A DNA stretch of 64,000 nt from Myxococcus sp. CA023 (GCF_010998615.1 NZ_JAAEAH010000025.1:1-64000), one strand, 5' to 3'; numbered from the stretch's first letter, positions 1 to 10,435 are shown. A program made the numbers and translations. The notes: generated by a model from the letters alone, not told the origin.

Positions 1-289
1 GGAACACCTGCTTGCCGCTCTCCAGGGACGCCAGGTCCTTGGCCAGCGCGAGCAGCATGCCGTCAGACGCCGGCGTGTTTCCGGACGCGCGCTTCGCCAC
101 CTCCGCGGACTCAGCGGCGTACTCACCGAGCTGTCCGGGCCCCGCCTCGGCGATGTGGTACCAGAACCAGTACCCCGCGCTGAAGATGATGGACGTCCAG
201 AGGATGAACAGCCACCAGTTGGGCAGGTGGTTGTCGTGTTCCTCGATGCCGTCATAGACGGAGTGCAACAGCGGCTTGTCACTGCTCAT
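1..289 (-). CDS. ccoP: Cytochrome c oxidase cbb3 subunit CcoP, N-terminal part (partial)
   Basis: Only the first 96 or so codons are in the window; the gene runs off the left edge. The start ATG at 289-287 overlaps the end of ccoQ. The visible protein has the classic CcoP opening: a short polar stretch, then EEHDNHLPNWWLFILW leading into one membrane anchor, then a periplasmic part (ASGNTPASDGMLLALAKD) where the first heme c domain should begin. CcoP is the diheme subunit that passes electrons to CcoO and the CcoN active site. The heme CxxCH motifs would lie outside the window. The position at the end of the cco operon supports the call. Confidence 0.88.
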   Translation of the reverse strand, partial: MSSDKPLLHSVYDGIEEHDNHLPNWWLFILWTSIIFSAGYWFWYHIAEAGPGQLGEYAAESAEVAKRASGNTPASDGMLLALAKDLASLESGKQVF

Positions 290-460
290 GGCCACCCTCC
301 CCCTTCTCGCTCAGCGGCATCCGCGCGAGCGCGTCGAAGTCCCCGCTGCGCCGCGCCACGAACACCCAGGCGACGACGCCGAGGAACACCGCGATGAACA
401 GAACCAAGGCGAAGAGGGGCAGCTCGGTGAGCGACATCCCCTGATAGAATTGCTTGTACA

Positions 461-461
<1 letters not shown>
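279..461 (-). CDS. ccoQ: Cbb3 oxidase small subunit CcoQ
   Basis: A 60-residue single-span membrane protein. One hydrophobic helix (about residues 10-33) is followed by VARRSGDFDALARMPL, a basic cytoplasmic tail typical of CcoQ/FixQ. CcoQ stabilises the cbb3 oxidase complex. Its start ATG (461-459) abuts and overlaps the stop of ccoNO, and its last codons overlap the ccoP start by 11 bases, so the three are almost certainly co-translated. The family is short and weakly conserved, so position in the operon carries much of the assignment. Confidence 0.85.
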
Positions 462-2848
<2,387 letters not shown>

Positions 2849-2852
2849 GGCT

Positions 2853-3044
2853 TCACTCCTGGGAAGCGGAGGACGGGGGCTCGGGGGCGCCAGGCGCCGG
2901 ACGGGCGCTGTCGTCTTCGAGCGGGAAGAGCGAGAGCCGGTCGGCGTGCTCGTGGTCGCGGTGGCGCACGCTGTAGACGAACAGCAGCACCGAGCTGGCG
3001 ACGAGCATCAGGCTCACGAAGACTTGGAGGACGAGGACGTTCAT
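2853..3044 (-). CDS. ccoS: Cbb3 oxidase maturation protein CcoS
   Basis: A 63-residue single-span protein. The start ATG at 3044-3042 overlaps the stop of ccoI in the usual ATGA arrangement; a longer reading frame upstream is a shadow of ccoI. It opens MNVLVLQVFVSLMLVASSVL, one transmembrane helix, then a basic turn and an acidic tail (DRLSLFPLEDD) that matches CcoS, where this tail is the conserved segment. CcoS is needed for cofactor insertion into CcoN. The Pro-rich extreme C-terminus is not conserved in the family. Confidence 0.85.
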   Translation of the reverse strand: MNVLVLQVFVSLMLVASSVLLFVYSVRHRDHEHADRLSLFPLEDDSARPAPGAPEPPSSASQE

Positions 3045-5575
3045 GCCGGCACCTCCCGCAGCGGCGGCGTGGGCGAGGCGGCAGCGCGCTCGCGTGAGGC
3101 GGACAGCCACCACACCGTGAAGAGCACGGTGGCCAGACTGGTGGCGGGCATGGCCACGGCGGCGCGCAGGGGGGTCATCCAACCCGCGAGGCACACGGCG
3201 ACGGCCACCACGTTGTAGCCCACCGCCAAGGCCAGCAGCCGGCGCACCACCTGGCGCAACCGGGCCGACAACCGCAGTGCCTCGCGGATGGCGCCCAGGC
3301 CTTCGCCCAGGAGGAAGAAGTCGCTCTTGCCGGGCATCACCGGCCGGTCGATGGCGGGCGTACCCGCGCAGAGGGCTCGCTCGAAGGCGAGGCTGTCGTT
3401 GACGCCGTCGCCCAGGTACAGCGTGTCCGCCGCGTCCAGCTTCGCGACGGCCTCCGCCTTGTCCTCTGGACGCTGGCCACTCAGGGTGCGCTGGGTGGGG
3501 ATGCCCAGCGCGGCGGCCATGTCATTCACGCGGCCCTGGCTGTCCCCGGAGATGAGCCACACCTCGCGGCCCTCTCCCTGGAGCGCCTGGACCTCACGGC
3601 GTGCGTCGGGACGTACCGACTCCCGGAGCTGGAAGAAGGCCACTGGCACGCCGTCACGGGTCAGCACCGGGCCCGCGGCGAGGCCCGAACCGGAGAGGAG
3701 GACCTCCACACGCCCACTCGGCCTGGAGTGGCGGCTCGCGGGGCTGCCCCACGCACGCGACGCGCCATCCGTGGGCTCGCCGTCCGGCTGCCCTGTGTCC
3801 ACCGCAAGCGCCTCGGTGGCCCAGTCCGCGCGGCCCAGCCGCCAGCGCACGCCTTCTCGATTCAGTTCGAGCCCGTGGCCCGCGAGCTCCGACACACGCG
3901 CCTCAGAGTTGAAGCGCGCGCCTTCCCGAGCCAGCGCGGCCGCGAGGCAGCGACTGGCGGGGTGGTTGCTGCGCGACACCAGGTCGAAGGCGATGTCGCG
4001 CGACGCGGGCGTCAACCCCGCCACGGCGGCGCGGTCCACCAACTCCAGCCGCCCCAGTGTCAGCGTCCCCGTCTTGTCGAAGAGCACCTTTCGCACGCGC
4101 GGCAGCCGGTCCAGCAGGTCCGTGCTCCGGATGAAGAAGCCGCCACGACGCAGGCGCGCCTGGACCAACTCGTAGGCCAGCGGCGTGGCGATACCGATGG
4201 CGCACGGGCACGTCACCACCAGCAGTGCCACCGCCACCTCCAGCGCCTTGTCCGGCCCGGCGGGCCACCACAGCGCGAGCCCCAACGCGGAGACGAAGAG
4301 CACCGTGACGACCCAGCGGCGTGACACGCGGTCCCAGAAGCGGGTGTGCAGCGCGGGGCCCCCCGCCTCCGTGGGCGCCCGGCGGAGCAACGCCACCAGC
4401 GGCGAGTCGGTGAACGCCTGCTTCGCCTGGACACGCACGGCCTCGCGCCCGGCGTTGAACGCGCCCGCGGGCAACGCACCACCCTGCCCCACCGCGCGCT
4501 CGCCTGGCTCGCCCGTAATCCAATCCGTGGACACGCGGGCCCCCGAATCGAGCAGCACCGCGTCCACCGGCACCAGGTCCCCCGGCGCAATCACCAGCAC
4601 GTCACCGTCGGCCACCTCGGCGGCGCGCACGGTGGCGAGCCGCGCGCCCTCTTCCCTGCGTACGAAGAGCCCTTCCGCCCCGTCGTCATCCAGCAGGAAG
4701 CGCCGGTTGCGCTCCAACACACGCTGCTGGAGCCACCGTCCCACCAGCATCAGCGTGACGAAGGTGTTGAGCGTGTCGAAGTACGCCAGGTCGCCGCGCC
4801 CTCCGCGCGCCTGCGCCAGCGACATGCCGAACACCAGCAGGATGCCCAGGGCAATGGGCAGGTCCAGGTGCAGCACGCCGCGCCGGAGCCCCTGAAGCGC
4901 GGAGCGGAAGAAGGGCCAGCCTCCCACCACCACGACCGCGGACGACAGCCACAGACTCAGCCGTGTGAAGAGACGGAAGACATCGCCATCCTCCGGCGTG
5001 AGCCCCACGTAGAAGCTCACCGAGAACAGCATCACGTTCATCGACAGCGCGGCGCAGATGCCCAGGCGGATGGGGAGGTCCAGGCTCGTGCGCTCCAGGC
5101 GCTTGCGGCTGGGTCCGAAGAGGTAGCCAAAGCCCTCCACGCCGCGAAGGAACTCCGCCACGTCGAAGGCGCCGCGCCGCCACAGCATCCGCACTTTGCC
5201 CAGGGCCGGGTCCACCGTCAGCCCCGCCCCGCCCGGCTGCCGGCGGAACAGCTCGTTCATCAGCCACACGCATGCGGCGCAGTGGATGCCCTGCACGTCC
5301 AGTTCGAGCGAGCACAAGGGGCCAGGAATCGACTCCGCGCGACTCATCAGCGGCTCCAGCCACGCGAACGCGCGTTCCTTGCGCGGCTCAGGCGCGGGCG
5401 CCGTCTTTCCTTGCGCGAGCTGGTAGTAGCGCGTGAGCCCCTGCTCCACGAGCAGGCCGTGCACGGCCTCGCACCCCACACAGCAGAAGTCGCGCGCCGC
5501 GCCCCCCGGAGGAACGGGACTGCCGCAGTGGAGACAGGCGGCCGGAGCAGGCTCCGATGTCGTGGAGGCAGGCAT
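3041..5575 (-). CDS. ccoI: Copper-transporting P1B-type ATPase for cbb3 assembly (CcoI)
   Basis: An 844-residue heavy-metal P-type ATPase that supplies copper for the cbb3 active site. The N-terminus has a CcoI-type Cys-rich region (CLHCGSPV, then FCCVGCEAVHG) and a heavy-metal-associated domain with GIHCAACVWLM. Eight membrane spans carry the CPC ion-binding motif (VTCPCAIGIATPLA, near residue 455). The phosphorylation site DKTGTLT lies near residue 500 and the hinge GDGVNDSLAF is near the C-terminal spans. About 50 residues (GQPDGEPTDGASRAWGS region) interrupt the nucleotide-binding domain, which looks like a lineage-specific insert. It heads the operon ccoI-ccoS-ccoNO-ccoQ-ccoP and overlaps ccoS by 4 bases. 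Confidence 0.93.
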   Translation of the reverse strand: MPASTTSEPAPAACLHCGSPVPPGGAARDFCCVGCEAVHGLLVEQGLTRYYQLAQGKTAPAPEPRKERAFAWLEPLMSRAESIPGPLCSLELDVQGIHCAACVWLMNELFRRQPGGAGLTVDPALGKVRMLWRRGAFDVAEFLRGVEGFGYLFGPSRKRLERTSLDLPIRLGICAALSMNVMLFSVSFYVGLTPEDGDVFRLFTRLSLWLSSAVVVVGGWPFFRSALQGLRRGVLHLDLPIALGILLVFGMSLAQARGGRGDLAYFDTLNTFVTLMLVGRWLQQRVLERNRRFLLDDDGAEGLFVRREEGARLATVRAAEVADGDVLVIAPGDLVPVDAVLLDSGARVSTDWITGEPGERAVGQGGALPAGAFNAGREAVRVQAKQAFTDSPLVALLRRAPTEAGGPALHTRFWDRVSRRWVVTVLFVSALGLALWWPAGPDKALEVAVALLVVTCPCAIGIATPLAYELVQARLRRGGFFIRSTDLLDRLPRVRKVLFDKTGTLTLGRLELVDRAAVAGLTPASRDIAFDLVSRSNHPASRCLAAALAREGARFNSEARVSELAGHGLELNREGVRWRLGRADWATEALAVDTGQPDGEPTDGASRAWGSPASRHSRPSGRVEVLLSGSGLAAGPVLTRDGVPVAFFQLRESVRPDARREVQALQGEGREVWLISGDSQGRVNDMAAALGIPTQRTLSGQRPEDKAEAVAKLDAADTLYLGDGVNDSLAFERALCAGTPAIDRPVMPGKSDFFLLGEGLGAIREALRLSARLRQVVRRLLALAVGYNVVAVAVCLAGWMTPLRAAVAMPATSLATVLFTVWWLSASRERAAASPTPPLREVPA

Positions 5576-5624
5576 TCACGATGTCACCTTGCGAACGGCA
5601 TGCCTGTTGCGATGCACCGCGTTC

Positions 5625-6338
5625 ATGTCGCCCGAACCGGCCGCGCTCGCCTCGCTGCTGCACACCTCCGGACCCACCGTCATCGCCGGCGCACTGGGCG
5701 CCTTCGTGGTGGGGCTCACGGGGAGCGTGCATTGCCTCCTCATGTGCGGACCGCTGGCCTGCGCGGGTCTGCCCGGCGTGCCGGGCCCCGAGCGCCGCCG
5801 GGCCGTCGTCGCCTACCAGGGAGCGCGCCTGGGCGCCTATGCCCTCGTGGGCGGCGCCCTGGGCATGCTGGGTGGAGGCGTCACCCAGGCGCTGGCGGTC
5901 TCCACCCGCCCCTACCTTCCCTGGCTGATGGCGGTGGCACTGGTCGCGTCCGCGCTGGAGCTGGGCAAGCGCCTGCGCCCGCTGCCGGGCATGGCGAACC
6001 TCGCGCGGCACGTCACGCGCTGGGGCGCAAAGTTTTCGTGGACGGGCCGCGCGAGCGCAATGGGTGCGGTCACACCGCTGCTGCCCTGTGGCCTCCTCTA
6101 TGGCGTCTTCGCGGTGGCCCTGGCGAGCGGTTCGTTCGGAAGCGGAGCACTGGTGCTCGCCGCGTTCGCGCTTGGCGGCCTGCCCGCCCTGCTGGGGGCG
6201 CAGCTTCAGGCGGCGCTGTGGAAGCACCGCCCGAAGTGGATGTCCCTGCTGCTCCAACGGGCGGTGCCGCTGGCGGCGGCGGCGGTGCTCATCTACCGCG
6301 CCGTGGGAACCACCAGCGGCGGCCCGAGCTGCCATTGA
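5625..6338 (+). CDS. TauE/SafE (UreH/CcoH-type) membrane protein linked to cbb3 assembly
   Basis: A 237-residue, six-span membrane protein. I chose ATG 5625 because earlier in-frame starts lie inside the divergent ccoI gene. It carries the diagnostic GSVHCLLMCGPLACAG near the N-terminus and a second half-motif, TPLLPCGLLYG, after the third span. This is the sulfite-exporter TauE/SafE-like family often found beside ccoGHIS (the fourth accessory, CcoH-like). It probably helps copper handling or export during oxidase assembly; a direct role is inference. It is divergent from ccoI across only 49 bases, so the two promoters must overlap. Confidence 0.8.
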   Translation: MSPEPAALASLLHTSGPTVIAGALGAFVVGLTGSVHCLLMCGPLACAGLPGVPGPERRRAVVAYQGARLGAYALVGGALGMLGGGVTQALAVSTRPYLPWLMAVALVASALELGKRLRPLPGMANLARHVTRWGAKFSWTGRASAMGAVTPLLPCGLLYGVFAVALASGSFGSGALVLAAFALGGLPALLGAQLQAALWKHRPKWMSLLLQRAVPLAAAAVLIYRAVGTTSGGPSCH

Positions 6339-6381
6339 GCGCCCTGCTGCCACTGTCCAGCGCGCCACACCACGGCCGCTC

Positions 6382-7023
6382 TCAACCGCCGCGTCGCTTC
6401 GAGCCGCGCCGCCCACTCGAAGCAGCCGGCTCCTTCGGCAGGTGCCGCAATCCCATCCACCCGAGCGCCGCGACGTGGCGCGCGACGTGGTCAATGGTGA
6501 AGGAGCGCCCGTCCTCCGCCCACCACTGCCCCACCTGCGTCACCATGCCCACCAGCGCGTTCGCATAGATGGGCGCGACCTTGGGGTTGTAGCCGGCGTG
6601 CTCGAACTCGCTCTTGAAGATGTCAGCGACCCGCAGCGCGAGGTCGTCGATGACGCGCGTCAGGCCTCGCCGTCCAGCCGCGAGCGGTGAATCGCGCGTC
6701 ATCACCGCGAAGCCCGCGGGCTCCTCCTTGGCGTACGTCATGAAGGCCAGCACCGCCCGTTCGAACCGTTCGCGGGGCGTCCCCGTCGCGATGCTCTCCG
6801 ACACGCGTGTCACCAGGTCATCCATCTCCCGGTCCACGATGGCCGCGTAGAGCCCCTCCTTCGCGCCAAAGTGCTCGTAGACGATGGGCTTCGACACACC
6901 CGCCTGGTGGGCGACTTCCTCGATGGAGGTCGCTTCGTAACCCTTCGAGGCGAACACGCCTCGCCCCACCGCCATCAACTGGACCCGGCGGTCGGCACCC
7001 GACAGTCGCTTCTTCGTCGCCAC
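6382..7023 (-). CDS. TetR/AcrR-family transcriptional regulator
   Basis: A 213-residue repressor-type protein. I use the GTG at 7023-7021 (VATKKRLSGADRR); the frame continues upstream for about 70 codons but that part is not conserved-looking and runs across the repeat operator. The helix-turn-helix is clear at about residues 25-60: ASKGYEATSIEEVAHQAGVS followed by KPIVYEHFGAKEGLY. The C-terminal ligand domain includes RVSESIATGTPRERFERAV. It faces the hemolysin III gene divergently, with two TTAC-N5-GGTA repeats immediately upstream of its own start, so autoregulation and control of the neighbour are likely. Confidence 0.88.
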   Translation of the reverse strand: MATKKRLSGADRRVQLMAVGRGVFASKGYEATSIEEVAHQAGVSKPIVYEHFGAKEGLYAAIVDREMDDLVTRVSESIATGTPRERFERAVLAFMTYAKEEPAGFAVMTRDSPLAAGRRGLTRVIDDLALRVADIFKSEFEHAGYNPKVAPIYANALVGMVTQVGQWWAEDGRSFTIDHVARHVAALGWMGLRHLPKEPAASSGRRGSKRRGG

Positions 7024-7037
7024 GTTGACCTCTAACC

Positions 7038-7080
7038 TACCCAACAGTAACTTACTCAACCGGAACCTACCAACTGGTAA
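7038..7080. promoter_or_regulatory. Putative TetR operator: two TACC-N5-GTAA sites 30 bp apart
   Basis: TACCCAACAGTAA (7038-7050) and TACCAACTGGTAA (7068-7080) share TACC-N5-GTAA and are spaced 30 bp start to start, about three helical turns. The second contains a perfect palindrome, TACCA-AC-TGGTA (7068-7079). They sit 15-57 bases upstream of the tetR start and in front of the divergent leader ORF/hemolysin III gene, the classic place for a TetR operator. Binding is inference. Confidence 0.55.
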
Positions 7081-7105
7081 CTCTCCGGTGGAGTTGGAGC
7101 CCCTC

Positions 7106-7192
7106 ATGTACCCCGTCTCTCGCCGAGCCGTCTTGCCCGACGCAGCCGAGCTCAACGTCCTCGCCGTCCTCGAATCGCGGGTCCGGTCCTGA
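7106..7192 (+). CDS. Possible 28-codon leader ORF coupled to the hemolysin III gene
   Basis: An ATG with two good ribosome-binding sequences upstream (GGAG at 7090-7093 and 7096-7099) opens a 28-codon frame (MYPVSRRAVLPDAAELN...) that ends in TGA at 7190-7192. That stop overlaps a CTG codon in the frame of the downstream hemolysin III protein (CTGA), the layout expected for translational coupling. It could equally mark a frameshift that separates the true N-terminus from the body of the downstream gene. No homology is recognised. Confidence 0.3.
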   Translation: MYPVSRRAVLPDAAELNVLAVLESRVRS

Positions 7193-7842
7193 GCGCCCAG
7201 GTCGCGGAGAAGCCGAAGCTGCGGGGTGTCCTGCATCAGTTCGCCGCCACGGGTGCGCTGGGAGCGGGCCTGGTGCTCGTCTCGATGGCCCCGACCGACC
7301 GGGCCGCGACAGCCGCCGCCGTGTTCGCCGTCAGCCTAGTGGTGTTGTTCGCGGTCAGCGCGACCTACCACCGGGTGAACTGGTCCACGAGAGGGAGGAC
7401 GTGGATGCGGCGCATGGACCACGCATCCATCTTCATCCTCATCGCGGGTACCTATACGCCCGTCGCGCTGCTGGGCATCTCCGGGGCCGCGGGCAACCGC
7501 CTGCTGCTCCTCATCTGGGCGGGCGCGCTCGCTGGAGTCCTTCAGTCGCTGTTCTGGATACAGGCGCCCAAGGTGGTGACGGCGGCGCTGGCCGTCGCGG
7601 TCGGCTGGACGCTGGTGCCGTACTTCGATGAAGCACGGCAAGCCCTCACGGGCAGCAACCTGACGCTCATCCTCGCGGGAGGCGTCGCGTACACGGCGGG
7701 CGCGCTCGCCTATGCCCTGAAGCGGCCGAACCTCTGGCCCGGAGTGTTTGGCTACCACGAGATGTTCCACGCGCTGACGCTGGTCGGTGCGGGGCTCCAC
7801 TTCACGGTCGTCCTGCGACTCGTCCGCGACGCGACCCTGTAG
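7189..7842 (+). CDS. Hemolysin III / PAQR-family membrane protein
   Basis: A seven-span protein of the hemolysin III (YqfA/PAQR) family. The family signatures are present: SATYHRVNW, then RRMDHASIFILIAGTYTPVAL, and near the end GYHEMFHALTLVGAGLHF, supplying the histidines that bind metal in PAQR proteins. The start is uncertain. GTG 7273 is the first conventional start, but the preceding in-frame sequence reads EKPKLRGVLHQFAATGALG, which is the conserved N-terminal helix of the family, so translation must begin earlier. The only in-frame room is bounded by a TAA at 7078-7080 and contains no ATG, GTG or TTG, so I place the start at CTG 7189. It is divergent from a tetR gene and probably under its control. 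Confidence 0.82.
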   Translation: MSAQVAEKPKLRGVLHQFAATGALGAGLVLVSMAPTDRAATAAAVFAVSLVVLFAVSATYHRVNWSTRGRTWMRRMDHASIFILIAGTYTPVALLGISGAAGNRLLLLIWAGALAGVLQSLFWIQAPKVVTAALAVAVGWTLVPYFDEARQALTGSNLTLILAGGVAYTAGALAYALKRPNLWPGVFGYHEMFHALTLVGAGLHFTVVLRLVRDATL

Positions 7843-7905
7843 ACAGAGGAATGCCAGGGCCAGGGCTCTGACCTCCAGACAACATGGGCCGGCCCGGCCG
7901 GCCGC

Positions 7906-7941
7906 TTGACTAGAATCTGGCTCTAGAATCAGATTCTAGTC
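7906..7941 (+). promoter_or_regulatory. Promoter/operator of tetR-hydrolase-crotonase operon, three CTAGAATC half-sites
   Basis: A perfect 12-bp inverted repeat, GACTAGAATCTG (7908-7919) and CAGATTCTAGTC (7930-7941), ends at the base before the tetR ATG (7942). Inside it lies a 17-bp palindrome CTAGAATC-A-GATTCTAG (7923-7939), so there are three half-sites in all. TTGACT (7906-7911), an excellent -35 box, is built into the first arm, and CAGATT (7930-7935) is at -10 spacing. There is no room for a Shine-Dalgarno sequence, which suggests a leaderless or near-leaderless transcript. Autorepression by the adjacent TetR is the natural reading. Confidence 0.7.
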
Positions 7942-8565
7942 ATGGAGCGTAAACGTCGCAGCGCGACCGGCGAGCAGAGCCGTCGTGCCATCCTGAATGC
8001 CGCGCTGGATTGTTTCTCCCGGCTGGGCTGGGCGGCGACGACCATCGAGGACATCCGCAAGGTCAGCGGCGCCAGCGTGGGCAGCGTCTACCACCACTTC
8101 GGTGCGAAGGAAGGCATCGCGGTGGCGCTCTACATCGACTGCCTGCGCCTCCATCAGGAGTCGTTGCGGGGTCGGCTGGAGCGGAAGCACGACGCGGAAG
8201 CCTTCGTGCGCACCATCGTCACCCACCACATCGCCTGGTCCCGGGAGCACCCGGAGGCCGCCCGCTATCTCCTGCGCATGCGCCGTGAGGAAGCCGTGGC
8301 CGCGGCCGAACAGGAAATCCAATCCGCGACGGGCGACTTCATCCGGGAAGGCTTCAGCCGGCTGAAGACCTACGCACAGTCGGGCGAGCTGCTGCCACTG
8401 CCTCCGTCCGTCTACTTGCCGCTGATGCTTGGCCCCGCCCAGGAACTGCTGAGTGCCTGGGCCAATGGCCACGTGGAGCTCAAGGCAGGCATCGAGAAGG
8501 TCCTCGCCGATGCCGCCTGGCGATGCCTGCGTCCGGAGACAGCCCCCTCCAGGAAGGTGCCGTGA
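7942..8565 (+). CDS. TetR/AcrR-family transcriptional regulator
   Basis: A 207-residue regulator. The N-terminal helix-turn-helix is textbook TetR: RRAILNAALDCFSRLGWAAT, then IEDIRKVSGASVGSVYHHFG and AKEGIAVALY. The C-terminal domain (residues 80-200) resembles regulators such as those with a TetR_C ligand pocket, but the ligand cannot be read from sequence. Its start codon touches a large palindromic operator. The TGA stop shares one base with the ATG of the downstream hydrolase, so the regulator, hydrolase and crotonase form one operon; the substrate of these enzymes may be the inducer (inference). Confidence 0.92.
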   Translation: MERKRRSATGEQSRRAILNAALDCFSRLGWAATTIEDIRKVSGASVGSVYHHFGAKEGIAVALYIDCLRLHQESLRGRLERKHDAEAFVRTIVTHHIAWSREHPEAARYLLRMRREEAVAAAEQEIQSATGDFIREGFSRLKTYAQSGELLPLPPSVYLPLMLGPAQELLSAWANGHVELKAGIEKVLADAAWRCLRPETAPSRKVP

Positions 8566-9455
8566 TGCTGGATGACGCCCTGCCCTCTCCCGTCGCGACG
8601 TCCTCACCGGAGGTCGTCCAGATTCCCGCCCGGGATGGGCTTCCCCTCGCCGCGACGGTGTACCCGGGGCGCCAGGACAATGGCGTCGTCGTCCAGATCA
8701 ATCCCGCGACGGCCGTGCCACGCAGGTACTACGACGCTTTCGCCCGGTTCCTCGCGGGCCGTGGCTTCACGGTCGTCACGTATGACTACCGGACCATGGG
8801 GGACTCGGTCGTCGACGCGTCCCTGCGCAACCAGGCCCGCTTCCAGGACTGGGGCGAGTTGGATACGCCAGCCGTCGTGGACTGGGTGACAGCCCGGTTT
8901 CCCGCGCACCGGCTCGCCGTCGTGGGCCATTCGGCGGGCGGTCAGATGCTGGGGCTTGCGGAGAATGCCTCGCGCATCCAGGCCGTGTTGCTGATTGGCT
9001 CACAGCACGGCTGGTGGCGGCACTGGCCTCTCCGCCAGGCGCTGCCCCTGGCTGCCATGTGGTACGTCGCGCTGCCCGTCTCCGTCGCGGTGCTGGGTTA
9101 CTTCCCGGGCCGCGCTGTGGGCTCGCAGGACGTGCCGGGAGGCATCGCCAAGCAGTGGGCGCGCTGGTGCCGCAACCCGAACTACGTCTCCGACGACAAC
9201 GGCGCGCCGCTGCGGCCGTACAACGACCGAGTCCGGGCACGGATACGGCTCTACAGCTTCTCCGACGACGCCATCGCGCCGGAGGCAGCCGCGCGTGCGT
9301 TGCTCGACTACTACCCGAACGCGACTCGCGAGCACCTGCACCGCACGCCCGCGGAGCTCGGCATGAAGCGCATCGGCCACTTCGGCTGGTTCCGCGCCAG
9401 CACGCCCGAGGCCGTCTGGGTGGAAGCGGCGGATTGGCTCGAACAGACGAAGTGA
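8565..9455 (+). CDS. Alpha/beta-fold hydrolase (serine aminopeptidase S33-like)
   Basis: A 296-residue alpha/beta hydrolase. The ATG at 8565 overlaps the tetR stop by one base and has AGGAAGG upstream, so I prefer it to an earlier in-frame start inside tetR. The nucleophile elbow is VVGHSAGGQML (about residues 125-135), with an oxyanion-type segment before it (YDYRTMGDS). A late Asp (FSDDAIAP) and His (KRIGHFGWFR) complete a plausible triad. The N-terminal DGLPLAATVYPG strand resembles the predicted hydrolases of the YheT/YbhB-like 'alpha/beta hydrolase, lipase' group. Its substrate is unknown; lying between a TetR regulator and a crotonase it may act on an ester or acyl-CoA derivative. Confidence 0.85.
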   Translation: MLDDALPSPVATSSPEVVQIPARDGLPLAATVYPGRQDNGVVVQINPATAVPRRYYDAFARFLAGRGFTVVTYDYRTMGDSVVDASLRNQARFQDWGELDTPAVVDWVTARFPAHRLAVVGHSAGGQMLGLAENASRIQAVLLIGSQHGWWRHWPLRQALPLAAMWYVALPVSVAVLGYFPGRAVGSQDVPGGIAKQWARWCRNPNYVSDDNGAPLRPYNDRVRARIRLYSFSDDAIAPEAAARALLDYYPNATREHLHRTPAELGMKRIGHFGWFRASTPEAVWVEAADWLEQTK

Positions 9456-9478
9456 CTCCACCACCCAATGAGGGACTC

Positions 9479-10258
9479 ATGAGCAACTTCATCACGGAAG
9501 AGACCGAAGGGTTCGTGCGGAAGATTGGACTGAACCGCCCTGAGAAGCGGAACGCGATGAACATCGCGCTCATCGAGCAACTCTCGGGTGCGCTGGGACG
9601 GGCCGAGGCCGACGAGAACGTCCGGGTGTGCGTGCTCTTCGCTCATGGAACCGTGTTCACGGCGGGGCTCGACCTCATGGACGTGTTTCCCAGGCTGGGT
9701 GACGCCCAGACGCTGTTCAGCGCGGCGGGCATCGACCCGTGGGCCACGCATGGCCCCGCGAGAACGAAGCCGCTCATCATCGCGGTGCATGGCAAGTGCC
9801 TCACGCTTGGCATCGAACTGATGCTCGCGGCCGACATCACGGTGGCTTCCGAGGACGCCACCTTCGAGCAGATTGAAATCGACCGCGGCATCTTCCCCTT
9901 CGGCGGGGGCACGGCCCGGTGGGTTCGGACCATGGGTTGGGGCAACGCGATGCAGTACCTGCTGACGGGCGATGCGCTCGACGCGCGTGAAGCGCACCGG
10001 TTGGGGCTCGTGCAGCGTGTCGTCTCACGCGAGGCGCTGATGGAGACGGCGATGGGCCTCGCAGCCCGCATCGCGTCGAAGCCGCCCCTCGCCATCAAGG
10101 CGACCATCGAGAGCGCGCGGACGGCCGTCCTCGAAGGGGAGCGCGCTGCGGCTGCGAAGCTCTTGCCAGCCATTCAGCAGCTCGCGACGACCGAGGATGT
10201 GCAGGAGGCGCTCTCCGCCCACTTCGAACGCCGGCCCGCGACCTTCCGCGGCCGATGA
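9479..10258 (+). CDS. Crotonase/enoyl-CoA hydratase family protein
   Basis: A 259-residue crotonase-fold enzyme with an AGGGA ribosome-binding sequence a few bases before ATG 9479. Family marks in order are GLNRPEKRNAMN, the oxyanion segment FTAGLDLMDVF, KCLTLGIELMLAADI, and the Glu-containing stretch FEQIEIDRGIFPFGGG at the active site, ending with HFERRPATFRGR as in many enoyl-CoA hydratases. It probably hydrates or isomerises an acyl-CoA; the specific substrate is not evident. It is the last gene of the tetR-hydrolase-crotonase operon, 23 bases after the hydrolase. Confidence 0.9.
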   Translation: MSNFITEETEGFVRKIGLNRPEKRNAMNIALIEQLSGALGRAEADENVRVCVLFAHGTVFTAGLDLMDVFPRLGDAQTLFSAAGIDPWATHGPARTKPLIIAVHGKCLTLGIELMLAADITVASEDATFEQIEIDRGIFPFGGGTARWVRTMGWGNAMQYLLTGDALDAREAHRLGLVQRVVSREALMETAMGLAARIASKPPLAIKATIESARTAVLEGERAAAAKLLPAIQQLATTEDVQEALSAHFERRPATFRGR

Positions 10259-10435
10259 CTGTCTCAGGAGGCCGGAGCATGCCAGCGCATCCAGAGCCCC
10301 ATTGAGGGGAGCCCACCTCGCTCCGCGCGTCCGACAGATTCTCGCTCGGCGCGAGCCGCTTTGCCGCCACAGCGCCCCTTCGCGGACGCATCCTCGTCGC
10401 GGGCGCGACCGGAGTTCCGCAGACCTTCTCCCGGC

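Noticed and set aside
7887-7903. GGCCGGCC repeated twice around a single C.
   Set aside because: Self-complementary octamers occur often by chance at this base composition; no T-tract or gene-end position supports a terminator.
10353-10365. GCTCG-GCG-CGAGC hairpin between crotonase and SEC-C genes.
   Set aside because: Only five pairs and no clear T-run; could be chance.
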